Source: Desulfobacteraceae bacterium (GTDB taxonomy: Bacteria > Desulfobacterota > Desulfobacteria > Desulfobacterales > UBA11574). From it: a stretch of DNA of 5,738 bases. The notes under the pieces were generated by a model. The model was not told the origin of the DNA. It ran no database searches and saw only the letters and a list, made by a program, of their open reading frames with translations. The translations under genes were made by a program, and so were the position numbers. The stretch is from positions 1 to 5,738 of the forward strand of contig JABMQM010000171.1 in the NCBI GenBank assembly GCA_013203195.1, read 5' to 3'. Positions 1-5,738 of this stretch are shown here, piece by piece (position 1 is the first letter of the stretch; every line of letters begins with the position of its first letter).

Positions 1-1169
1 GCATTCTCGTGTTCACTGCGGGAACCGTTTTGGTATCCCTCGCCTTTAGCATCGAAAGTTTTATTCTGTTCCGGTTTTTTCAAGGGTGCGGTGGGGCCAT
101 GATCACCGGAACCAGTTTTTCCATCCTCTCTTCGGTCTTTCCACCGGACAAACGGGGACGGGCCATGGGGATCATCGTGGGCTGCATCTATTTGGGGCTG
201 TCTCTGGGTCCGGTTCTTTCCGGGTTTATGGTCACCCATCTGGGATGGCGCTGGATCTTTTATCTGGGGGTTCTGCTCGAGCTTTTCTGTCTTGCTCTCA
301 CTGTTTTGAAACTTAAGGGCGAATGGGCTGACGCAAGGGGTGAGCGGTTTGATTTTGTGGGAACCCTTCTTTACATTACCTCTTTATTCTGTCTGATTTA
401 CGGCACCCTCAACCAAAAAGAGGGTGGTATTTATCTGGTATTAATGGCATCAGGAGCCTTAGGATTTCTGATCTTTCTCGCCTTTGAATACCGGTGTTCA
501 TCTCCGATTCTGGATGTGGATCTGATCATCCACAACCGGGTCTTTGCCTTCAGCAACCTGGCCACCCTGATCAATTACGCCGCGTCTTTTGGCATCGGTT
601 TTTTCTTCAGTTTGTATTTGCAAGTGGTCAGGGGGTATTCTCCCCAATCGACAGGATGGATTCTGATTGTCCAGCCCGTGTTTCAGGCTGCTCTTTCTCC
701 GTATTTTGGAGGGCTGGCAGACCGGGTTTCGCCTGCGGGCCTGGCCACTGCAGGCATGGCCTTGTGTACCCTGAGCCTAGGTCTGGCTTCCCAGGTTCAT
801 GCCGGAACACCCATGCCCGTGATTATGGGGATGCTGGCCTTGATGGGCGTAGGATTCGGTCTTTTTTCATCACCCAACACCACCGTGGTGATGGGCAGTG
901 TTCCTCCCAAAAGCTATGGTATCGCATCCAGTTTTCTGGCCACCATGCGGACCATGGGGATGCTGTGCAGCATGACCATCATCACCCTGGTGTTCAAACA
1001 TATCATGGGGGACCACCCGGTGAGTGCGGAAACACAGTCCTATTTTCTTGCCAGTATGCATCTTTGCATGGTGATCTTCTGCTTCCTTTGCGTAGCCGGA
1101 GTCTTTTGTTCCATGGTCCGCTTGAAGCCTGTCTCTTCAATAGAAAAGGAACAGATTGTCAAAGCTTGA
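1..1169 (+). CDS. MFS transporter, DHA2 (EmrB/QacA-like) drug:H+ antiporter type, N-terminally truncated by window edge
   Basis: An inner-membrane secondary transporter of the major facilitator superfamily. The reading frame is open to the left edge (codons from position 3), so the GTG at 9 is not a real start. About 388 codons are visible. Compared with the usual 450-500 residues of DHA2 proteins, roughly the first two transmembrane helices are missing. Numbering from position 9, the visible part starts in a helix equivalent to TM3, followed by the RFFQGCGGA motif (22-30) typical of the family, the cytoplasmic PPDKRGRAMG loop (45-54), and the antiporter-type motif C region LGPVLSGF (66-73) followed by GWRWIFYL. 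About nine further hydrophobic segments follow up to residue 370, and a short charged tail ends the protein. A second loop motif GGLADR (234-239) lies in the C-terminal half. Substrate cannot be read from sequence; drug or metabolite export by proton antiport is the family expectation. No partner periplasmic adaptor is visible downstream. Confidence 0.9.
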   Translation, partial: ILVFTAGTVLVSLAFSIESFILFRFFQGCGGAMITGTSFSILSSVFPPDKRGRAMGIIVGCIYLGLSLGPVLSGFMVTHLGWRWIFYLGVLLELFCLALTVLKLKGEWADARGERFDFVGTLLYITSLFCLIYGTLNQKEGGIYLVLMASGALGFLIFLAFEYRCSSPILDVDLIIHNRVFAFSNLATLINYAASFGIGFFFSLYLQVVRGYSPQSTGWILIVQPVFQAALSPYFGGLADRVSPAGLATAGMALCTLSLGLASQVHAGTPMPVIMGMLALMGVGFGLFSSPNTTVVMGSVPPKSYGIASSFLATMRTMGMLCSMTIITLVFKHIMGDHPVSAETQSYFLASMHLCMVIFCFLCVAGVFCSMVRLKPVSSIEKEQIVKA

Positions 1170-1244
1170 ATAGAGAATTGCGGGACGTTCTTAACATATT
1201 AAGTTGCTACTTTTTTTCTTTTTATGTTAATCGAATAAGAACTT

Positions 1245-1250
1245 TATAAG
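1245..1250 (+). promoter_or_regulatory. Possible -10 element of a pgm promoter
   Basis: The hexamer TATAAG matches the sigma-70 -10 consensus at five of six bases and lies in the AT-rich 117-nt gap between the MFS gene and pgm. It would give a start of transcription near 1257 and a leader of about 30 nt. No good -35 hexamer sits 16-18 nt upstream (the candidate around 1222-1227 is poor), so this is tentative. The gap itself argues that pgm is not simply read through from the transporter gene. Confidence 0.28.
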
Positions 1251-1286
1251 TTAAGCACACCCCTTAAATACAAAGGGAAAAAGCCG

Positions 1287-2921
1287 ATGAAACTGCATCA
1301 ACTGGCCGGAAAGCCCGCCTTAAAGTCTATGCTGGACAACATTCCCAGGCTGGTTGCTTCTTACTATACCCTAAAACCATCCGGCCCGGTATCCTTCGGA
1401 ACCTCAGGGCACAGAGGCTGCTCCACCGCGGGCACGTTTAATGAGATGCATATCGCTGCAACCGCTCAGGCCATTTGCGAATATCGGGCATCAAAGGGAA
1501 TAACCGGTCCGCTGTACCTGGGTTTCGACACCCATGCGCTTTCCGAAGCCGCATTCAGGACAGCTCTGGAAGTTTTTGCCGCCAACCAGGTTAACGTGGT
1601 GATCCATGCCAAAGACGAATACACCCCGACGCCGGTCATCTCCTTTTTAATTTTAGAATACAATCAGGGCAAAACCAAAGGATTTGCAGACGGCGTGGTG
1701 ATCACGCCCTCTCACAATCCACCACGGGACGGCGGCTTCAAATACAACCCCCCTCAGGGCGGTCCTGCCGACGTGGAGGTGACCGGCTGGGTCCAGGACC
1801 GGGCCAATCAGCTGATGAATTCAGGCGATTCGCATATCAAAAGGATGCCCTATGAAAAAGCACGTCAGGCCGGTACGACCCGCGCCCAGGATTTCATTAC
1901 GCCCTTCGTTGACGCCCTTGCGCAGGTTATCGATATGGAAATCATTCAAAAGCAGGGCGTCCGGATCGGCGTGGACCCCATGGGTGGTTCCGGCGTGCAT
2001 TTCTGGGGCCCCATTGCCGAAACGTACAACCTGAATATCCAGATTGTTAACACGGATGTCGATCCGACCTTCGGATTTATGACCCTTGACGCGGATGGTG
2101 AAATCAGGATGGACTGCTCCTCTCCCTATGCCATGGCCAACCTGATTGCCATGGCGGACAAATTCGATATTGCCTGGGGAAATGACTCCGATTTTGACAG
2201 ACATGGTATTGTCTGCCCCAACGGCCTCATGAACCCGAATCATTACCTGTCGGTGGCCATCTGGTACCTTTTGCAGAACAGACCCGCATGGCCAAAGGAT
2301 CTGGCAATCGGCAAAACACTGGTCAGCAGCAGTATGATCGACAAGGTCGTCGCCGGGTTAGCAAGAGAACTTTACGAAGTTCCGGTCGGGTTCAAGTGGT
2401 TTGTGGACGGCATGCTCAACGGAACCGTTGCCTTTGGCGGTGAAGAAAGCGCCGGCGCATCATTTTTGCGAAAAGACGGCAAAGTATGGACCACGGACAA
2501 AGACGGTTTTTGCATGACGCTTTTGGCGGCCGAGATATTGGCCAAGACAGGCAAAACACCGGATGAAATTTATCGGGACACACTGATTCCCGTATATGGA
2601 GAACCGTATTACAAAAGAGTGGACGGCCCGATTACGGATGAACAAAAAAAGGTTTTAAAAGACCTGACACCCGACGCCATCAAAACCACCACACTGGCAG
2701 GTTTGCCCATTACGGCGGTGATGACAACCGCTCCGGGAAACAAAGCCGCCATCGGCGGGGTCAAGGTCGTGATCGCTGACGGTTCATGGTTTGCCATCCG
2801 TCCGTCAGGAACAGAGCCCAAGATGAAGCTTTATATCGAAAGCTTTGGCGGAGAAGAGCGCTGGCAGCAGATCCACGATGAGGCCATGCCGTTAATATTC
2901 GCAGGCTTTGAGGGACGGTGA
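1287..2921 (+). CDS. pgm: Phosphoglucomutase (alpha-D-glucose phosphate-specific)
   Basis: Cytoplasmic enzyme interconverting glucose 1-phosphate and glucose 6-phosphate through a phosphoserine and a glucose 1,6-bisphosphate intermediate, linking glycolysis to glycogen, nucleotide-sugar and envelope polysaccharide synthesis. At 544 residues it matches the length of the E. coli Pgm type (546), which it resembles throughout. Motifs in order: TSGHRG (39-44) near the N-terminus; the phosphoserine loop TPSHNPP (140-146) with catalytic Ser142; the Mg2+ loop DSDFDRHG with Asp300, Asp302, Asp304; the sugar-binding loop GEESAG (385-390); and the C-terminal phosphate-binding loop RPSGTEP (505-511). No key residue is missing, so it should be active. 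The ATG at 1287 is preceded by a purine-rich AAAGGG (1272-1277) at usable spacing, and the N-terminus aligns with the family from there. It appears to be transcribed separately from the upstream transporter; the lipoprotein gene 83 nt downstream could be cotranscribed. Confidence 0.97.
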   Translation: MKLHQLAGKPALKSMLDNIPRLVASYYTLKPSGPVSFGTSGHRGCSTAGTFNEMHIAATAQAICEYRASKGITGPLYLGFDTHALSEAAFRTALEVFAANQVNVVIHAKDEYTPTPVISFLILEYNQGKTKGFADGVVITPSHNPPRDGGFKYNPPQGGPADVEVTGWVQDRANQLMNSGDSHIKRMPYEKARQAGTTRAQDFITPFVDALAQVIDMEIIQKQGVRIGVDPMGGSGVHFWGPIAETYNLNIQIVNTDVDPTFGFMTLDADGEIRMDCSSPYAMANLIAMADKFDIAWGNDSDFDRHGIVCPNGLMNPNHYLSVAIWYLLQNRPAWPKDLAIGKTLVSSSMIDKVVAGLARELYEVPVGFKWFVDGMLNGTVAFGGEESAGASFLRKDGKVWTTDKDGFCMTLLAAEILAKTGKTPDEIYRDTLIPVYGEPYYKRVDGPITDEQKKVLKDLTPDAIKTTTLAGLPITAVMTTAPGNKAAIGGVKVVIADGSWFAIRPSGTEPKMKLYIESFGGEERWQQIHDEAMPLIFAGFEGR

Positions 2922-3004
2922 TACAATTTAACTGTTTTTAGGATTTCCGGACTCCTATACGGCATACTGTCCGGGGCATCCGCAGGGAAAAGGCGTTTGT
3001 GTAA

Positions 3005-3466
3005 ATGTACAGATTTGTTCAACTAAGTTTAACATTGGCACTGATTCTATTTATCGGCAATGGGTGCTCCGGAAAACGACCCGACGAGATCGGTATTGAT
3101 ACCTCCGGCCTTAGAGACTGCCCCAAGAGCCCAAATTGTGTATCGTCAGAAGCAAAAGACGAACAGCATGCAATTGAGCCGTTTCGCCTAAAAGGGGATC
3201 CTACCGCAAGTTGGCCCCTTATCCGGGATGAAATAGCTTCAATGCCCAGGTGGGTCATTGTCACGGCAACCGCTAACTACATCCATGTGGAATGCAAGAG
3301 TCGGATCTTCCGATTTGTTGATGATCTTGAACTATACTTCAATTCATCGAATGGGATCATCTCGATTCGTTCGGCGTCTCGCATCGGCTATTCAGATTTT
3401 GGTGCAAATCGCCGGCGTGTCGAGCTTCTTCGGAGCGAGCTAAGAGCCAAACAGATCATCGAGTAG
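3005..3466 (+). CDS. DUF1499 family putative lipoprotein
   Basis: A 153-residue protein with an N-terminal signal of lipoprotein style: one Arg, a hydrophobic stretch at residues 7-17, then GNGC with Cys21 as the likely lipidated residue. The lipobox is imperfect (Gly at -3, Asn at -2, Gly at -1), so lipidation is probable but not certain. The mature part carries the conserved DUF1499 signatures: CPKSPNCVSS (39-48), FRFVDDLE (102-109) and the IRSASRIGYSDFGANRRRVE block (121-140), ending soon after as is normal for the family. The biochemical function of DUF1499 is unknown to me; the location would be the envelope. The start is the only ATG that gives the signal peptide, and AGGGAAAAGG (2984-2992 region) upstream can act as ribosome binding site at about 12 nt spacing. 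The gene is complete and in the same direction as pgm, with no convincing terminator between them. Confidence 0.88.
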   Translation: MYRFVQLSLTLALILFIGNGCSGKRPDEIGIDTSGLRDCPKSPNCVSSEAKDEQHAIEPFRLKGDPTASWPLIRDEIASMPRWVIVTATANYIHVECKSRIFRFVDDLELYFNSSNGIISIRSASRIGYSDFGANRRRVELLRSELRAKQIIE

Positions 3467-3479
3467 TGGGATCTGGCTG

Positions 3480-3497
3480 GCGCACATAAGTTTATAA
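3480..3497 (+). repeat. Left copy of imperfect direct repeat flanking the nuclease-like gene
   Basis: GCGCACATAAGTTTATAA begins 14 nt after the stop codon of the DUF1499 gene. A related 19-nt sequence lies at 4491-4509 on the other side of the nuclease-like gene. They share GCGCAC, ATAA and TATAA in the same order, differing by one inserted C and a three-base block (GTT versus CCC). It may be a relic of an insertion event or may be chance in AT-rich DNA. Confidence 0.3.
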
Positions 3498-3576
3498 CTC
3501 AAGTTTCGCACCCTGATTAAAATCTAAATCCTTAGCGCCCAAGGGTTGGATGGTATTTTTTAAAAGGCAAAATATA

Positions 3577-3598
3577 AACAGAGCGTTTTCGCTTTGTT
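3577..3598 (+). repeat. Short strong hairpin (9-bp stem, TTTT loop) upstream of nuclease-like gene
   Basis: AACAGAGCG (3577-3585) pairs with CGCTTTGTT (3590-3598) around the loop TTTT, with one G-T(U) wobble and no mismatch. It is not followed by a T tract on the + strand, so it is not a standard intrinsic terminator for the upstream gene. It abuts a candidate -35 hexamer TTGACG (3597-3602), overlapping it by two bases, so it could be a protein-binding dyad or a cruciform-prone element at the promoter. Function is not known. Confidence 0.55.
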
Positions 3599-3625
3599 GA
3601 CGGCGCCTGGACATCAAATTTCAAT
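3597..3625 (+). promoter_or_regulatory. Candidate sigma-70 promoter for the nuclease-like gene
   Basis: TTGACG (3597-3602, five of six to the -35 consensus) is separated by exactly 17 nt from TTCAAT (3620-3625, four of six to the -10 consensus). Transcription would start near 3632, leaving a leader of about 28 nt before the ATG at 3660. The left edge overlaps the right arm of the hairpin at 3577-3598, which would place any factor bound to that dyad in position to affect RNA polymerase. Confidence 0.4.
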
Positions 3626-3659
3626 AGGTTTTTATGAAACATAAGAAAGGGTATCAATA

Positions 3660-4454
3660 ATGGTAGAGGGCATAGAAAAAGATGAAACGGGCCGGCAATT
3701 CATATACTCAGATACCGGCGTAAAAGTTTTTGTCGATTTTAAAGACAACCTGATCGTTGATCCGGATGATCCCCTAATAGCCAGCCAGGCTAGAAATTGG
3801 CGTTACAGCAAGGGGCTTGTCAAAGGACTCTCTTATCTGGGTAGCGAAAATTCTGAAGATGCCATGACGTGGAATGTCTTCAAGACATTAGAAAAATCAA
3901 ATCCTGAACGCTGGTTTTCGGAAATATTTCCCCAAATCATACTGGATAAAGATGAACAATTCATAGACCCAATGCTAAAATTTTGGGACAAATATTTTCC
4001 TCCGCTGTTAAGATCCGCCCCAGAAGGAGAAACGCACGCAGACCTTACTATCGAAACTTCAAATAAGCTGATCTTCATCGAAGCAAAATATAAAGCGGAT
4101 ATAAGCAAAAAAACGAAGCATGACCCCAACCGAGATCAGATTATAAGAAACATTGATGTGGGTAGCTGGGCTGCAAAAAAAAGGGCAAAAGAGTTTTATT
4201 TTATCCTGCTGACGCTTAAATCAAACACGTATTCCATCGATAAATTGGGCTATTACAAGTCGAATCCATCAAATATAATCGAAGAAATTGGAAGTTACAG
4301 AAAAGATGTCAAAGACTATGCTGCTTTGTGCGAAAATATTCATGTAATTTGTTGGGATCAAATTTTAACTTCCCTGCAAAATATACAGGCAGCGAATAAG
4401 ACCGCATTGAACTTCACGAATTTAATTGATTACTTAAATGATAAATTATTTTGA
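3660..4454 (+). CDS. PD-(D/E)XK nuclease superfamily-like protein, function unknown
   Basis: A 264-residue soluble protein without signal or membrane segments; I do not recognise a named gene. Its centre reads as a PD-(D/E)XK core: Asp128 in the segment THADLTIE, a short turn, then the strand LIFIEAKYK with Glu141 and Lys143 (ExK), followed by RDQIIRNI with Gln160 and Arg163, resembling the QxxR motif on the next helix in RecB-like nucleases. The N-terminal part contains SEDAMTWNVFKTLE (65-78), a probable helix that may add an acidic residue (Glu66) to the metal site. Then comes FYFILLTLK (179-187), a likely core strand. The C-terminal part (200-264) is helical with no known motif. The ATG at 3660 has AGAAAGG (3644-3650) nine bases upstream. 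An eight-codon frame (3634-3660) ends in TAATG overlapping this start. Codons are much AT-richer than in the neighbours (35-38% GC in sampled 60-nt rows versus 60-68%), suggesting horizontal acquisition. DNA cleavage in defence or repair is the likely role by fold, but no methylase, helicase or antitoxin partner is visible. Confidence 0.72.
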   Translation: MVEGIEKDETGRQFIYSDTGVKVFVDFKDNLIVDPDDPLIASQARNWRYSKGLVKGLSYLGSENSEDAMTWNVFKTLEKSNPERWFSEIFPQIILDKDEQFIDPMLKFWDKYFPPLLRSAPEGETHADLTIETSNKLIFIEAKYKADISKKTKHDPNRDQIIRNIDVGSWAAKKRAKEFYFILLTLKSNTYSIDKLGYYKSNPSNIIEEIGSYRKDVKDYAALCENIHVICWDQILTSLQNIQAANKTALNFTNLIDYLNDKLF

Positions 4455-4490
4455 TATAGAAACTTCTTATCTTGTGAATTCTAACTGAAA

Positions 4491-4509
4491 GCGCACCATA
4501 ACCCTATAA
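4491..4509 (+). repeat. Right copy of imperfect direct repeat flanking the nuclease-like gene
   Basis: GCGCACCATAACCCTATAA lies in the 70-nt gap between the nuclease-like gene and the TPR gene, ending just before the ribosome binding site of the latter. It matches the element at 3480-3497 at 15 positions with one single-base gap and three adjacent mismatches, in the same orientation. Confidence 0.3.
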
Positions 4510-4524
4510 AAGGATTCTGAGCTT

Positions 4525-5738
4525 ATGGGGCTTTTCAAAACATTTTTCAATCAAGATCCTGAAAAGACTGAGCAGAGGGGTGATGCCTTTTTAAAAGCCT
4601 CCGATTGGGGCCGGGCGAAGCTTGAATTTGAAAAGGCCCTGGACGCATTGGGAAAAACATCGTCTGATGATGCTTCAGAAACAAGGCTTCGGGATAAACT
4701 GGTTCAGGCCAAAGAGGCCCTGGCACGCGAACACAGGCAGACCGGTGAAGATTTGATGGAAGTCGAATATTACGATGAGGCCAGGGGATTTTTTCAATTG
4801 GCCCTCGACTTGACCCGGGACCCTGCATTGATATCCGCTGTTGAAAAGCTTATGCAAAAGATTGCACGCCTCACAGCCGGAGATGTTCAAATCAAAGTGC
4901 CCCAATCTGACCTGATTCCCCTGGCCGATGACGAGACATACACCGCTGATCAGGACGATGAGACTTTTATGGCACTCTGCAGTGCACTGCCCGAAGAGGT
5001 GCATGAGGCCTACCTTTCCTATGGAGGGTCCTTTAAAACCGGTTATCTCGCGCTGAACCGGGGAAACTTTGATCTCGCAGCCGATGACCTGTCCCAGGCC
5101 TTGGAGGAGAACCCTGCCCCGGATTCAATTATCCCCCTTGAGCTGGCCACGGCCTACCTGAACCTGGAGAAATTGGATGAAGCCCGCCGTCTTCTGGAGA
5201 CCTTTCTCCAACATCATCCGGATGCCCTGCCGGGTTATCAGGTGCTTTGCGAGGTTTACTGGGAAATGGGTGCCTTTGATCAGGCTGAAGCCCTGCTTGC
5301 CGATTGCCCGGATGATCTTAAAAACTCTTTGGCCTATGTCCTGCTCCGTGGCGAAACCCTGTCGAAGGCCGGCAGCCATCCGGAAGCCGCCTCGCTCTAT
5401 CAGGATTTCATGGGGGCATACGGATGGAGCGAACCATTAGCGATTGCGCTTGCTGACACATTGGAGACATTGGGAGACCTTGAAAGCGCCAGGGATCTGT
5501 ATGTCGAAATCATGGATCAGTGCCGCAGCTGTCATACCCGCATCGATCCTCTGATCAAACGAAGATTCGCAGATATCAGCTTTGATTTAGGCTGGCATAC
5601 TTCAGCGATTACGGAAATGTATCTTTCCCTGGTTCAGGATGATCCGGAAAATGCTCCGTTATATTTTCAAAAGATCAGCCGCATATATGCCTCGATGGGA
5701 AATGAGGAGGAAGCACGCCGTTTCCGGGTATTCGCCCA
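4525..5738 (+). CDS. Tetratricopeptide repeat protein, C-terminally truncated by window edge
   Basis: A frame beginning at ATG 4525 stays open to the window edge (404 complete codons plus two bases). An in-frame TAA at 4507 and AAAGGA (4509-4514) ten bases before the ATG support this start. The protein has no signal peptide and is presumably cytoplasmic. It is built of helix pairs with TPR spacing: near residues 16-43, 70-98, 166-197, 203-232, 236-261, 269-298, 303-331, 347-375 and 377-404, with typical W/Y..G/A..F/Y..A patterns such as NRGNFDLAADDLSQALEENP (178-197), LNLEKLDEARRLLETFLQHH (212-231) and LETLGDLESARDLYVEIM (313-330). An acidic linker (about 134-147) separates the first two repeats from the rest. 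Between repeats 7 and 8 sits CRSCH (333-337), a CxxCH motif; heme attachment is unlikely without export, so a metal site or coincidence is more plausible. TPR arrays serve as protein-protein scaffolds; the partner is unknown. Composition matches pgm, not the nuclease-like gene. Confidence 0.88.
   Translation, partial: MGLFKTFFNQDPEKTEQRGDAFLKASDWGRAKLEFEKALDALGKTSSDDASETRLRDKLVQAKEALAREHRQTGEDLMEVEYYDEARGFFQLALDLTRDPALISAVEKLMQKIARLTAGDVQIKVPQSDLIPLADDETYTADQDDETFMALCSALPEEVHEAYLSYGGSFKTGYLALNRGNFDLAADDLSQALEENPAPDSIIPLELATAYLNLEKLDEARRLLETFLQHHPDALPGYQVLCEVYWEMGAFDQAEALLADCPDDLKNSLAYVLLRGETLSKAGSHPEAASLYQDFMGAYGWSEPLAIALADTLETLGDLESARDLYVEIMDQCRSCHTRIDPLIKRRFADISFDLGWHTSAITEMYLSLVQDDPENAPLYFQKISRIYASMGNEEEARRFRVFA

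Noticed and set aside
1190..1217. CTTAA-CATA-TTAAG inverted repeat followed by a run of seven T after the MFS gene, a possible terminator.
   Set aside because: The stem is only five A/T-dominated pairs and the T run starts seven bases after it, so it would not make a stable intrinsic terminator.
494..1249. A long open frame (251 codons) within the MFS gene in another + frame.
   Set aside because: It lies almost wholly inside the MFS coding frame, whose translation shows clear membrane helices and family motifs; the alternative translation has none.
1821..2243. A 140-codon minus-strand frame inside pgm.
   Set aside because: It is antisense to the most conserved part of pgm, including the metal-binding loop, and has no recognisable product or ribosome binding site.
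2947..2974. CCGGAC ... GTCCGG inverted repeat in the pgm to DUF1499 gap.
   Set aside because: Six base pairs with a 16-nt loop and no T tract; too weak for a terminator and no other role is evident.
3546..3578. TTGGAT with TATAAA as an upstream promoter for the nuclease-like gene.
   Set aside because: The spacer is 21 nt, too long for a standard sigma-70 promoter; the pair at 3597-3625 fits better.
4472..4510. TTGTGA with CATAAC or TATAAA as a promoter for the TPR gene.
   Set aside because: Spacings are 19 nt or the paired -35 is absent; no combination is convincing, although a promoter in this 70-nt gap remains possible.
4675..5440. Several 84- to 109-codon frames on either strand inside 4547-5440.
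   Set aside because: They are shadows of the TPR frame starting at 4525, which explains the codon structure and gives continuous TPR helices.
5521..5535. Reading CRSCH as evidence for a c-type cytochrome.
   Set aside because: A single motif inside a TPR array, with no signal peptide and no heme-ligand context, does not support a cytochrome.

Overview
The window looks like chromosomal DNA from an anaerobic delta-type proteobacterium (Desulfobacterota, perhaps Desulfobacteraceae). This rests on the overall gene style, moderate GC, and the combination of a Pgm closely resembling the enterobacterial type, a DUF1499 lipoprotein and a long TPR protein. There is no rRNA or other marker, so the assignment is an impression, not a proof. 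All genes lie on the + strand. No tRNA, rRNA, CRISPR array, transposase or integrase was seen.

Layout. (1) Positions 1-1169 hold the C-terminal part of a multidrug-type major facilitator transporter (DHA2/EmrB-QacA-like), cut at its N-terminus by the window edge. (2) After a 117-nt AT-rich gap with a possible promoter comes a complete pgm (1287-2921), encoding phosphoglucomutase with every signature motif intact. (3) After 83 nt comes a small DUF1499 lipoprotein gene (3005-3466). (4) A 193-nt intergenic stretch follows, with a strong short hairpin and a plausible promoter. It leads into a clearly AT-richer gene (3660-4454) whose product carries the D...ExK and QxxR motifs of a PD-(D/E)XK nuclease-like fold. 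(5) After 70 nt a long TPR protein gene begins at 4525 and runs open off the right edge (at least 404 codons).

How the genes relate. No shared pathway is evident. Pgm is central carbon and polysaccharide metabolism; the MFS pump, the lipoprotein and the TPR protein are each individually interpretable. The PD-(D/E)XK gene looks like a later insertion between two resident genes: its base composition differs sharply from its neighbours, it has its own upstream control region, and imperfect direct repeats (about 18 nt) lie in the two gaps that flank it. It is the best candidate for an accessory or defence-type function, but it has no recognisable partner gene here, so that role is a hypothesis.
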